The translations under genes and the position numbers were made by a program. From NCBI RefSeq assembly GCF_002284575.1, contig NZ_NPKJ01000015.1, positions 97,818 through 161,817 on the forward strand: a stretch of 64,000 bases of DNA, given 5' to 3'. The notes beneath the pieces were generated by a model that did not search any database, had not been told where the DNA came from, and worked only from the letters and a program-made list of their open reading frames with translations. This document shows positions 28,356 to 36,942 of this stretch, piece by piece. This stretch comes from Mesorhizobium temperatum (GTDB lineage: Bacteria > Pseudomonadota > Alphaproteobacteria > Rhizobiales > Rhizobiaceae). Each line of letters starts with the position of its first letter. Position 1 is the stretch's first letter.

Positions 28356-29237
28356 GTGAATTTCGTGCTTGGCATCGATGGCGGCGGCACCAGCTGCAGG
28401 GCGGCCCTTGCAACAGTCGACGGCACCGTCGTTGGCCGCGCCAAGAGCGGCGCCGCCAACATCCGCACCGATCTCACCGGTGCCAGGGCCAACATCGTCG
28501 AGGCGGCAAGGCAGGCCTTTGTCGCGGCCGGACAGGACCCCGAACTGATCCCGCAGACCCCGGCCATCCTCGGCCTCGCCGGCGCCAATGTCGGCACCTA
28601 CAGGCAGCAGCTCGAAGCCATCCTGCCGTTCAGCGTCAGCCGTGTCGAGACCGACGCCGAGATCGCCCTGGAAGGCGCGGTCGGCTCCGGTGACGGCGCC
28701 ATGGCCATCCTCGGCACCGGCACCGCCTATATGGCGCGCAGACATGGCAAGTCGCGCGCCATCGGCGGCTGGGGTTTCCAGGTCGGCGACCAGGGCAGCG
28801 GCGCCCGCATCGGCCGCGACCTGCTCGAACAGACGCTGCTTGCCTATGACGGCATCCGCCAGGGGTCGCCGCTGACGCAGGCCATGCTCGCCATCTTCCG
28901 CGACAATCCTGAGGATTTGGTCGAGTTCACCACCAACGCCAAACCCGGCGATTTCGGCGGCTTCGCGCCAAAGGTCTTCGACCATGCCGAAAAGGGCGAC
29001 GCCGTCGCCAACTGGATCCTCGACAAGGCGGTCGCCGACGTCGAGGCAGCACTTGGCGTGCTCGATCTCGGCGACGACGATCCGCTCTGCCTGCTTGGCG
29101 GGCTGGCGCCGCTCTATGCACCACGTCTGTCGGCACGCTACCGGGCGCTGCTGAAGCCGCCGCTCGACGATGCGCTGGGCGGCGCAGTGCAGATGGCGGT
29201 GCGCGTTTTCTCGAGTGCGGCGGAGGCGGCGCGATGA
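28356..29237 (+). CDS. BadF/BadG-type sugar kinase, likely N-acetylglucosamine kinase
   Basis: The 293-residue protein has an actin-like ATPase fold: phosphate-1 GIDGGGTSCRAALA (about 6-19), ILGLAGANVG, the ETDAEIALEGAVG strand, ILGTGTAYMAR, and GGWGFQVGDQGSGARIGRDLL. This is the BadF/BadG/BcrA family branch that includes eukaryotic-type GlcNAc kinase. It would phosphorylate imported GlcNAc or MurNAc. The GTG at 28356 follows CGGAGGAGAAATC. It is first in a four-gene operon, and its stop overlaps the regulator start (atga). Confidence 0.87.
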   Translation: MNFVLGIDGGGTSCRAALATVDGTVVGRAKSGAANIRTDLTGARANIVEAARQAFVAAGQDPELIPQTPAILGLAGANVGTYRQQLEAILPFSVSRVETDAEIALEGAVGSGDGAMAILGTGTAYMARRHGKSRAIGGWGFQVGDQGSGARIGRDLLEQTLLAYDGIRQGSPLTQAMLAIFRDNPEDLVEFTTNAKPGDFGGFAPKVFDHAEKGDAVANWILDKAVADVEAALGVLDLGDDDPLCLLGGLAPLYAPRLSARYRALLKPPLDDALGGAVQMAVRVFSSAAEAAR

Positions 29238-30016
29238 GCGAAGCCGCCGACCAGATTTTCGCCATGCTGAAACAGTCGGCGCAAAGCGGCGCACCGCTCT
29301 ATCTGCAGCTCAGGAAGAGCATCGAGGACGCGGTCAATCGCGGCCTGATCGGGCCGGGCGATGCGCTGCCGTCCGAGCGCGACATCGCCAGCAAGGCCGA
29401 CATTTCGCGGGTCACCGTGCGCAAGGCAGTGCAGGATCTGGTCAAGGGCGGCATCCTTGTCCAGCGTCACGGCTCCGGCACCTTCGTCGCGCCGCGGATG
29501 GAGCGCGTCGAGCAGTCGCTGTCGCGGCTGACGTCTTTCACCGAGGATATGGCGCGGCGCGGCATGGCGGTGCGTTCGGCCTGGCTCGACCGCGGCCTCT
29601 ATGCGCCCTCGCCGGACGAGATGATGGTGCTCGGCCTGTCATCGAACGAACTGGTGGCGCGGGTGGCGCGCCTGCGCATTGCCAACGATACGCCGCTGGC
29701 GATCGAGCGCGCCGCACTGTCTGCCAGCGTGCTGCCCGACCCGGCAGGAATTGGGTCCTCGCTCTACGCTGCACTGGAAACGACCGGCCTCCGGCCGGTA
29801 CGGGCGGTGCAGCGCATTTCCGCAGCCAATCTCGGTGGCGACGACGCGCGGCTGCTCGAAGTGCCGTCAGGTATTGCCGGCCTGCACATCGAGCGTATTT
29901 CCTATCTGGCGAGCGGCAAGGTGATCGAATTCACCCGCTCCATCTACAGGGGCGACGCCTATGATTTCGTCGCCGAGCTCCGGCTGAGCGGGCCGGGCGA
30001 AGAGGGCCGGCCATGA
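29234..30016 (+). CDS. GntR-family regulator, HutC/UTRA subfamily
   Basis: The 260-residue protein has an N-terminal winged helix-turn-helix (PLYLQLRKSIEDAVNRGLIGPGDALPSERD through RVTVRKAVQDLVKGGILVQRHGSGTFV, about 20-90) and a C-terminal UTRA ligand-binding domain (DEMMVLGLSSNELVARVARLRIAND, ISYLASGKVIEFTRSIYRGDAYDFV). Known relatives such as NagR/DasR sense amino-sugar phosphates. Four-base overlaps at both ends embed it in the kinase-deaminase-deacetylase operon. The 11-bp-period TTGGTATT repeats in the divergent promoter are its most likely binding sites. Confidence 0.92.
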   Translation: MSEAADQIFAMLKQSAQSGAPLYLQLRKSIEDAVNRGLIGPGDALPSERDIASKADISRVTVRKAVQDLVKGGILVQRHGSGTFVAPRMERVEQSLSRLTSFTEDMARRGMAVRSAWLDRGLYAPSPDEMMVLGLSSNELVARVARLRIANDTPLAIERAALSASVLPDPAGIGSSLYAALETTGLRPVRAVQRISAANLGGDDARLLEVPSGIAGLHIERISYLASGKVIEFTRSIYRGDAYDFVAELRLSGPGEEGRP

Positions 30017-31059
30017 GCGCAGTAAACACCCAAATGGAGATTACCCATATGCGGCGCGAGATCGAGGAGATCCCGGAAGCCACTGCCCGCCTGCTCGACG
30101 GTTCGGCGGCGGTGCTGACCGAGGCCGGGCGCGGCATTCGCGAGCGCGATCCGCATTTCATCGTCACCGTGGCGCGCGGCTCCTCCGACCATGCCGCCAC
30201 CTTCATGAAATATGCCGTCGAGCTGACCGCCGGTCTCGCCGTCGCATCGATCGGTCCGTCGATCGCTTCGATCTACGGCGCCAAGCTCAAGCTGGCCGGC
30301 TCGGCCTGCCTGGCGATCTCGCAATCGGGCAAGAGCCCGGACATTGTCGCCATGGCGCAAGCCGCGAGAGCCGGCGGTGCCCTGACCGTCGCCATCACCA
30401 ACACCGCCGATTCGCCGCTGGCGCGCGCCTCCGATTATGCGATCGACATCCTGGCCGGCCCGGAACGCAGCGTTGCGGCGACCAAGACCTTCGTCAATTC
30501 GGCCGTCGCCGGCCTCGCCTTGATGGCGCATAGCACCGGCGACGATAAGCTGCTGGCAGCGCTCGTCCGTTTGCCGGAGCAATTTCGCAAGGCGATCGCC
30601 TGCGACTGGATGGCGCTGGCCGGTGCGTTGGAGACGCCGAAATCGCTGTTCATCCTCGGTCGCGGTCCGTCCGCTGCGATCGCCAATGAAGCGGCGCTGA
30701 AGTTCAAGGAAACCTGCGCCATGCATGCCGAGGCCTATAGTGCTGCCGAAGTCATGCACGGCCCGCTGGCGCTGGTCGGGCCTGATTTTCCGGTGCTGGC
30801 GCTCGCCGCCCGCGATGCTTCCGAGCCATCGGTCGCCGAGGCCGCCGACAGCCTGGCGGCCAAGGGTGCGGCCGTCTTCGTGACTTCGGACACGGCGAAA
30901 AGCGCTCAGCACCTGCCGCATGTCGCCACCGGCCATCCGTTGACCGACCCGCTGGCGCTGATCGTGTCCTTCTATGGCTTCGTCGAGGCCTTTGCCCGTC
31001 ATCGCGGTCTCGATCCGGACACGCCGCCCAATCTTCGCAAGGTGACGGAAACCATATGA
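30013..31059 (+). CDS. SIS-domain glucosamine-6-phosphate deaminase (NagB-II type)
   Basis: The 348-residue protein contains two SIS sugar-isomerase domains like the C-terminal half of GlmS but no glutaminase domain. Visible segments are MRREIEEIPEATARLLDG, VARGSSDHAATFMKYAVEL, CLAISQSGKSPDIV, ERSVAATKTFVNS, LFILGRGPSAAIANEAALKFKET and EVMHGPLALV. Such NagB-II/AgaS-like proteins convert glucosamine-6-phosphate to fructose-6-phosphate and ammonia. No NagB-I is in the window, so this enzyme probably does that job. It overlaps both neighbours by 4 bp. Confidence 0.87.
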   Translation: MSAVNTQMEITHMRREIEEIPEATARLLDGSAAVLTEAGRGIRERDPHFIVTVARGSSDHAATFMKYAVELTAGLAVASIGPSIASIYGAKLKLAGSACLAISQSGKSPDIVAMAQAARAGGALTVAITNTADSPLARASDYAIDILAGPERSVAATKTFVNSAVAGLALMAHSTGDDKLLAALVRLPEQFRKAIACDWMALAGALETPKSLFILGRGPSAAIANEAALKFKETCAMHAEAYSAAEVMHGPLALVGPDFPVLALAARDASEPSVAEAADSLAAKGAAVFVTSDTAKSAQHLPHVATGHPLTDPLALIVSFYGFVEAFARHRGLDPDTPPNLRKVTETI

Positions 31060-32234
31060 GCGACCGTTTTGCCCTGACTGGCGCCCGGATTTTTGACGGC
31101 GACGACTGGCACGACAACGCTGCCCTTGTCGTGCGAGACGGTCTCGTCGAGGCCATCGTTGCCACCGGAGCCGTTCCGTTCGGCGTCGAGCGTATCGAAA
31201 CCGGCGGCGGCATGCTTGCACCGGGCTTCGTCGACCTTCAGGTCAATGGCGGCGGCGGCATCATGCTCAACGACCATCCCGATGTCGCTTCGATCGAAAC
31301 CATTTGTCGGGCGCACGCGCCGTTCGGCACGACCGCGCTGTTGCCGACGCTGATCACCGACACGCCTGAGATCACCGCCGCGGCGGTTGCCGCCGGTGCG
31401 GAGGCCGCGCAGCAGAAGGTGCCGGGCTTTTTGGGCCTGCATCTCGAAGGCCCGCATCTGTCGATCGCCCGCAAGGGCGCGCACGATCCGGCATTGATCC
31501 GGCCGATGCTGGATGCCGACCAGGCGATGCTGATTGCGACGCGAAAAACCCTGCCGGTGCTGCTGACCACTGTAGCGCCGGAATCCGTCGACACCGTGCG
31601 CGTTTCGGCGCTCGTCGAGGCCGGCATCGTCGTCAGCCTCGGCCATTCCGACACCGGCTATGCCAAGGCGCGCGCGTTCGCCGATGCCGGCGCAGCATTG
31701 GTCACCCATCTGTTCAACGCCATGAGCCAGATCGGCAATCGTGAGCCGGGTCTGGCGGGTGCCGCCATCGATACAGGCACATTGTTTGCCGGCATCATCG
31801 CTGACGGCATCCATGTCGATCCCGCCACCTTGGCCATCGCGCTGCGCGCCAAGCAGGGCCCGGCAAAAATTTTCCTGGTCACCGACGCCATGGCGACGAT
31901 CGGCACCGATATGACCTCGTTCACGCTGAACGGCCGCACCATCTATCGCAAGGACGGCAGCCTGCGGCTTGCCGACGGGACGCTGGCGGGCGCCGATCTC
32001 GACATGATCTCCGCCGTGCGCTTCGTCCACCGAGTTGTCGGACTGGAGCTTTCGGAGGCGCTGCGCATGGCTTCGCTCTATCCGGCGCAGGCGATCGGCC
32101 AGTCGCACCGGCTCGGGCGATTCGCCAACGGCACCGCTGCCGATATCATTGCGCTGTCGGACGAATTGGACGTCAAGGGCGTCTGGATAGAAGGCGACAG
32201 GGTTTTCGAGGCCGGTGTCGCAAAGGGCGCCTAA
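31056..32234 (+). CDS. nagA: N-acetylglucosamine-6-phosphate deacetylase
   Basis: NagA removes acetate from GlcNAc-6-phosphate. The 392-residue amidohydrolase has the metal and substrate ligands of the family: His129 and Glu131 in HLEGPHLS, His197 in GHSDTGYA, His218 in HLFNAMS and Asp277 in VTDAMA. GFVDLQVNGGGG is the usual N-terminal strand. It is last in the operon after kinase, regulator and deaminase. Products from both the kinase route and the MurQ route meet here. Confidence 0.95.
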   Translation: MSDRFALTGARIFDGDDWHDNAALVVRDGLVEAIVATGAVPFGVERIETGGGMLAPGFVDLQVNGGGGIMLNDHPDVASIETICRAHAPFGTTALLPTLITDTPEITAAAVAAGAEAAQQKVPGFLGLHLEGPHLSIARKGAHDPALIRPMLDADQAMLIATRKTLPVLLTTVAPESVDTVRVSALVEAGIVVSLGHSDTGYAKARAFADAGAALVTHLFNAMSQIGNREPGLAGAAIDTGTLFAGIIADGIHVDPATLAIALRAKQGPAKIFLVTDAMATIGTDMTSFTLNGRTIYRKDGSLRLADGTLAGADLDMISAVRFVHRVVGLELSEALRMASLYPAQAIGQSHRLGRFANGTAADIIALSDELDVKGVWIEGDRVFEAGVAKGA

Positions 32235-32276
32235 GGTATCAGCCGTTCGGCCGGCAGCCTGAAGCGGGTGGGTTGC

Positions 32277-33656
32277 TCATATGTCCCTCTTGTCCTCAAT
32301 CCCCTGAGCTTGCGCCGGAAGCCGCGGCGCGGCCCGGTCTCGCCGGTTCGGCAGCAGGCGGCGCACGGCGGGCGCGGCCGCCACATCGTTCCTGGCGGCG
32401 AACAGCTCGTGGTTCTTCTCTATATCGTCAAGCTTGTAGCGATAATTGACCATCAGGCCATGCGCCTGACGCAAGGCGCGGGGCGACAGGTCGCCGAAAA
32501 GATCGATGCGCTCCAGCCGCGCGCCATTACCGAGATGGAACCGGGCGACCGGATCGATCACCTTGCCGGAGGCGGTGCGGGCTTCGAGGAAATACTGTGC
32601 CGCAAGAGGAAGCAGAGCCTGGCCCGCGCGGTCGCGCGCGGCAGCGTCCGCATGCCAGCCCTCGTCGGCGACGAGGTCTAACACTTCGGCGGCGGAGGGG
32701 ATGGTTTCAGCCTGCTCGGCCAGCCAACGGGCAAAGCCCGGCACCGGGGACAGCGTGACGAAATCGGTCAAGCCGGGAAGGTCGCGGCGCAGGTCCTCGA
32801 CCACCTGCTTGATCAGGAAATTGCCGAACGAGATGCCGCGCAAGCCCTCCTGGCAGTTGGAGATGGAATAGAACACCGCCGTCGTGGCCTCCCGTGGCTG
32901 CACCAGCGGCCGCTCGTCAGCAAGCAGCTCGGCGATCGTCGTCGGCATCGCCCGGGTGAGCGCGACCTCGACGAAGATCAGCGGCTCGTCGCCGAGCTGC
33001 GGATGAAAGAACGCATAGCAGAGCCGGTCGTCGGGTTCGATCCGGCGGCGCAGATCGTCCCAGGTGTGGATGGCGTGCACCGCCTCGTAGCGGATGATTT
33101 TTTCCAGGATGTTGGCCGGGGTCGACCAGTCGATCCGCCGCAGCACCAGGAAGCCGCGGTTGAACCATGACGACAGGAGGTGCGTGAAATCGGCATCGAC
33201 GATGGCGAGATCGGGCGATATGGGCAGCCGGGCAAGCAGATCCTCGCGCATGCGCACCAGCGTCTCGATGCCGCCGGGCGCCAGGTTCAGGCGGCGCAGG
33301 AGCTCCTGCCTGGCCGGCTCGGCGGCGGCGTGCAGGGCAAGTGCCGAGCGATCGTCGGGCTCGGCGCGATAGGCATCCACCGCGGCGGCAAGCCTGGCAT
33401 GATCGGTGCCGAAACGATCGCGCAGCACACGCAGGAAAGCCAGCCTTCCGTCGGTGCCGAGGGTGCGCCAGCGCTCCAGGATTTCCCTTGCATAAGCGAC
33501 ACCCGATGCCTCGCCCTGGCTGGAAAGCAGACGGGCGCACAGACGTGCCAGGCTGTCGGCCGAAACCGGCTCGTCACCGCGAACGAGGTTCAGCATCATC
33601 CGGCCGCGGTCGGCGATGGTGTTCAGCAGGTCAGCGAAGAAAGGGCTGCGGTTCAT
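32277..33656 (-). CDS. Malonyl-CoA decarboxylase
   Basis: The 459-residue protein matches the malonyl-CoA decarboxylase family (MatA/MLYCD), which releases CO2 from malonyl-CoA to give acetyl-CoA. Segments seen are LLNTIADRGRMMLNLVRG, AILEKII-RYEAVHAIHTWDDLRRRI, PDDRLCYAFFHPQLGDEPLIFVEVALT, FYSISNCQEGLRGISFGNFLIKQVVEDL and the C-terminal HGLMVNYRYKLDDIEKNHE. I place the start at the ATG at 33656. An ATG at 33704 or the frame to 33827 would run over a strong inverted repeat that looks like an operator. No malonyl-CoA synthetase or malonate transporter is adjacent. Confidence 0.9.
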   Translation of the reverse strand: MNRSPFFADLLNTIADRGRMMLNLVRGDEPVSADSLARLCARLLSSQGEASGVAYAREILERWRTLGTDGRLAFLRVLRDRFGTDHARLAAAVDAYRAEPDDRSALALHAAAEPARQELLRRLNLAPGGIETLVRMREDLLARLPISPDLAIVDADFTHLLSSWFNRGFLVLRRIDWSTPANILEKIIRYEAVHAIHTWDDLRRRIEPDDRLCYAFFHPQLGDEPLIFVEVALTRAMPTTIAELLADERPLVQPREATTAVFYSISNCQEGLRGISFGNFLIKQVVEDLRRDLPGLTDFVTLSPVPGFARWLAEQAETIPSAAEVLDLVADEGWHADAAARDRAGQALLPLAAQYFLEARTASGKVIDPVARFHLGNGARLERIDLFGDLSPRALRQAHGLMVNYRYKLDDIEKNHELFAARNDVAAAPAVRRLLPNRRDRAAPRLPAQAQGIEDKRDI

Positions 33657-33755
33657 CGATCCCAACCGTCGAAGAGGAGCCTGCGGGAGGGTCCGGAGAG
33701 GCATGAGGGTGAGACAGAGAATATGGATGCAGTTTCTGATATACCAACAAAATTG

Positions 33756-33781
33756 CCAAAAATGGACAAAGACATTTTTGG
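33756..33781. promoter_or_regulatory. Inverted repeat upstream of malonyl-CoA decarboxylase
   Basis: CCAAAAATG (33756-33764) and CATTTTTGG (33773-33781) form a perfect 9-bp inverted repeat with an 8-bp spacer in an A+T-rich stretch 100 bp before the chosen start. Its size and symmetry suit a dimeric repressor. No regulator gene is adjacent to identify it. Confidence 0.5.
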
Positions 33782-33878
33782 CTGGCGGACCGCATGTCAT
33801 AAGCACAAGCGCACCGGCGTCGGCCAACGAATTCCTGACCGGCTGAAGAGACGGCGCGTGGCGCCGGCAGCCGCAGCG

Positions 33879-34556
33879 TCAGCCGGCAGCCCGGTCGGCC
33901 GCTGTCCTGATCGCCTCGATGTTCGCCCGATAGGCTTCGACGCTGCCGCCCTTGAAGATGGCCGCACCGGCGACCAGCACGCTGGCGCCGGCGGCAGTGA
34001 CCAAAGATGCGGTTTGCGGCGAGATGCCGCCGTCGATCTCGATCCGGATCGGCCGATTGCCGATCAGCGCTTTCACCCGCTTCACCTTGTCGACGACCCC
34101 CGGAATGAAGGCCTGGCCGCCAAAACCCGGATTGACGGTCATGATAAGGATCAGATCGAGCCGGTCGAGCACATATTCGATCGCCGTTTCCGGCGTCGCC
34201 GGGTTGAGCGACACGCCGGCCTTCTTGCCGAGGTCCCTGATCGTCTGCAGCGAACGGTCGAGATGCGGCCCGGCCTCGGCATGCACCGTCATGCCGTCGC
34301 AGCCGGCCTCGGCGAAGGCCTCCAGATAGGGATCGGCCGGCGCGATCATCAGATGGCAGTCGAAGAAGGCCTTGGTGCGGTTGCGGATCGCCTTGATCAC
34401 CGGCGGACCGAAGGTGATGTTGGGCACGAAATGCCCGTCCATGACGTCAAGATGGATCCAGTCGGCGCCGGCGGCCGCTACCGCCTCGACCTCGTCGCCG
34501 AGCTTCGAAAAATCCGACGCCAGCACAGATGGCGCGATCAGGGTCTTGTGAGCCAT
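33879..34556 (-). CDS. rpe: Ribulose-phosphate 3-epimerase
   Basis: Rpe interconverts ribulose-5-phosphate and xylulose-5-phosphate. The 225-residue TIM barrel shows [17 protein letters not shown], the metal-binding [50 protein letters not shown] and [12 protein letters not shown]. All conserved His and Asp positions (HLDVMD, MIA region His, EIDGG) are visible. It appears monocistronic and is separated from the exported-protein cluster by a repeat-rich gap. Confidence 0.96.
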   Translation of the reverse strand: MAHKTLIAPSVLASDFSKLGDEVEAVAAAGADWIHLDVMDGHFVPNITFGPPVIKAIRNRTKAFFDCHLMIAPADPYLEAFAEAGCDGMTVHAEAGPHLDRSLQTIRDLGKKAGVSLNPATPETAIEYVLDRLDLILIMTVNPGFGGQAFIPGVVDKVKRVKALIGNRPIRIEIDGGISPQTASLVTAAGASVLVAGAAIFKGGSVEAYRANIEAIRTAADRAAG

Positions 34557-34596
34557 GTTCGCTTCCCGTCCTTGAGCCCGCCTTCGCCTACCGCAT

Positions 34597-34700
34597 CGGC
34601 CCGAAAATCGGAATCCGATTTTCGGAAAGCACGAAGCGAAGATTCAAAGTCTTAGAGCGTACTTTGTGCGTCCAAGTGGACGCACGTCGCTCTAATCGTC
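34597..34700. repeat. R3 intergenic repeat copy
   Basis: CCCGAAAATCGG-aa-TCCGATTTTCGG forms a near-perfect palindrome, followed by AGAGCG and a GCGTCCaagtGGACGC hairpin. The copy at 55.19-55.28 kb has the same order of blocks. The rest of this 318-bp gene-free stretch (34557-34874) holds the 18-bp tandem duplication and a terminator-like hairpin. Confidence 0.65.
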
Positions 34701-34732
34701 TCAGCGCCGCTTGTCGACAGGAATCCGGCGCC

Positions 34733-34768
34733 GATGGGTTGTTGCACAAAGATGGGTTGTTGCACAAA
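34733..34768. repeat. Perfect 18-bp tandem duplication
   Basis: GATGGGTTGTTGCACAAA occurs twice in a row at 34733-34750 and 34751-34768 without a mismatch. It lies between rpe and the end of the Cys-rich exported protein gene. An exact tandem copy suggests a recent slippage event. Confidence 0.9.
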
Positions 34769-34798
34769 GGAGAGAGGCAGCGTCGGCCACCTCTCTCC
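34769..34798 (-). terminator. Hairpin downstream of the Cys-rich exported protein gene
   Basis: GGAGAGAGG and CCTCTCTCC form a perfect 9-bp stem with a 12-base loop. Read on the minus strand it is followed by TTTGTG and lies about 77 bp after the frameshift-corrected stop at 34875. The U-tract is short, so it is a weak candidate. Confidence 0.4.
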
Positions 34799-34874
34799 CT
34801 GTTCAAGCGTCGCGATTTCAGTTCACCGGATGCCGCGGCCTGGCCGGTCGTGGCAGTAAGACCTTGCCGGTGCC

Positions 34875-36775
34875 TTACTTCACTTTCTGCAGATTGAGCT
34901 TTTTCACAGGTTGCTTGGGCACGCAGTGTCCACGCACCAGTTTTTCGGTTGCCCGGCAGGCGGTGATGATCAGCGGGTTCTTAACGCATGCCTTGCCGAC
35001 CAGATGATAGCCGCGCTTGCAGTCGATAATGATGGGGGCTTGCGCACGCATCTCCCGTCGATGCGCTGTTCGTTGCGCTTGCACCTGTCGGCGATCACTG
35101 CATTGCGCACGCATTTCAGGCCGACCTGATGGTAACCGGGCAGGCAGTGGATGCTGACCCCAACGCACTTGCCGTTGACACGCTTTTCGGTGCCGCGGCA
35201 GGCAGCCACGAGCGGCCTGTCGACGCATTTGCCACGGATCAGCCTCTGGCTCGGCAGGCATGTGCGGCCGGCGTCGATGACGACCGGCGGAAGTTGCGGT
35301 TTGCCGGGATTGGGTCGCGTATCGACCGCCAGACCATCGGCATTCGGATCAAAACTACGCTTGATGCAGGTAAAATCCTCGCTGCCGTTGTCGACGGTGG
35401 CGATCGAACCGTTCTGCTTGATCTCCTGCAGGGTGCACTGGATCGAGCGGGTTCTGACGATGCTGAGCTCGTGTGCGGCACTCGCCTTGAACACACAGCC
35501 ATCGTTGAAGGCGGCCGTCGTGCCGGTGAAGAATGCGCCGTTCGAGCAGCTGATGCGGTAGTGAAACGCACCCGGCGCATCGCGTTCGACCTCGAACGCC
35601 ACCTGGCCCTTGCGCGGGCAGAATTTTTTGAAGCCAGCGCTGTCCGAGACAGTGACTTCTCCCTGCCAGTCCGAATGCGCCGGCGGGTTTTCGGGGTTGT
35701 CCTGAGGTGCGTCGGTGAAGCCGCCCCCGCCCGCGCCGGTGCAATGGACGGTGATGTCCTTCCAGCCGTCAAATGGTTCGAACGGACCGTTGCCGATGAT
35801 CTCGGTCTTGTATTGGAAGTAGGCGGTGGCGCCGACATCCTCCCATTTCTCATAGGTGGCGAAATAGCCATTCTTGGTCGCGTCGTATGACGCCCACGCC
35901 TGCTGCACCTCGGAGGTGATCGGCCCGTCGTTCTTCTGGCGCCAGATGCGCATCGACACAGGCCCGGCCTGGTTGGCCTGCGCCTGGCTCGTGACCTTCA
36001 ACGACGGGCAGACCGTACCGGGCGTCGAGCCGGTCTGGTTCGACTGGTAGGTGGTCAGGAACAGCTTGACGTTGTCCACGTCGAATTCGCCGAAATCATT
36101 GGCGACGTCCTGAACCGGCGGCTTGATGACGGGGTCGCAGACAACCTGGACGTCGAACGATCCATGCTCGGCATAGTGCGAGTCGTACAGCGGATGGGGC
36201 CAGCTGCCGCCCTGGGCCTCGCTGACCGCATTGTCCATGTCGAGCGCCGTGTCGGTCAGTGCCGAGAAGCTCACATGGAAGCTGTGCGTGAACGAGTAAG
36301 ACTTTGTCGGCCCATCGGGCTGGAGGTACTGGTTGCACCTGGCAATGATCTGGTCTCCGTAAGGCACGACGGCGATACCGGTGTCCGACGACAGCGGTAT
36401 TATGGAGGAATCGAAGTAGAAATTTTCCTGATGATCGTAGTCGCGGCTGACAGGCGACGTGCTCCAGATCGGCGGAAATGCGCCGCACTGGCCCGGTCCA
36501 CAAACGCCGAGCGCCACGCCGACATCCTGCACATAACCTGGCCACCGTGTGTTGAGCTTCATGTGGCCCCAGAACTGGACGTTGCCGCTCTTAAGCGTGT
36601 CCCATTTTTGCTTGTCGCTGGAGCTGACATGGATCGTCGTGTTGGCGCTTTCGGTGTTGAACGACATTGACTTGATGTTCGCCTGCTTGGCGAAGGCCGG
36701 TGTGGTGGCGAGCGCGGCTGCGATCAGGGCAACGGTCGCCGCCGTATTGCGGAAAACATGTTTGGTTGAAGACAT
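34875..36775 (-). pseudogene. Exported protein with Cys-rich repeat tail, frameshifted near the C-terminus
   Basis: Read as it stands, the frame from 36775 ends at 34970 (601 residues). The last real residues are CKRNEQRIDGRCVRKPP, and the same Cys-rich repeat continues in the next frame (IIIDCKRGYHLVGKACVK to CVPKQPVKKLNLQKVK, stop at 34875). Restoring one C in the five-base run at 35034-35038 gives 633 residues. A Sec signal is clear (cut after AFA, residue 29). The body is unfamiliar, and the tail has about six C-x(7-9)-G-x-CV units. Function unknown; probably periplasmic or surface. The start codon lies behind a hairpin that includes part of the ribosome-binding site. Confidence 0.7.
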
Positions 36776-36782
36776 CTTCTCT

Positions 36783-36807
36783 CTCCCTGAAATGTTCCTT
36801 CAGGGAG
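36783..36807 (-). promoter_or_regulatory. Hairpin overlapping the ribosome-binding site of the Cys-rich protein gene
   Basis: CTCCCTGAA (36783-36791) and TTCAGGGAG (36799-36807) pair perfectly over 9 bp with a 7-base loop. On the minus strand the 3' arm reads TTCAGGGAG and runs directly into AGAGAAGATG, so it covers the GGGAG part of the Shine-Dalgarno sequence for the start at 36775. It could limit translation. Confidence 0.45.
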
Positions 36808-36861
36808 TTTGTCGCCGACTGCAGCGATTAGGTTCACGCGGCGGCTGAAACACGTCCGACC

Positions 36862-36905
36862 AACACCAAAACCCCGCCGGTTTGCTCCGGCGGGGTTTTG
36901 GTGTT
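36862..36905 (-). terminator. Strong intrinsic terminator after the DUF11 protein gene
   Basis: Two perfect 19-bp arms (36862-36880 and 36887-36905) with a 6-base loop form a stem rich in GC at its centre and with A/T-rich ends (AACACCAAAACCCC / GGGGTTTTGGTGTT). It sits 38 bp beyond the stop of the 1174-residue protein gene and separates it from the next exported protein gene. Confidence 0.85.
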
Positions 36906-36942
36906 GCGGTCCAATGTGACGGACTGTTGCGCGCCGGGTCCC

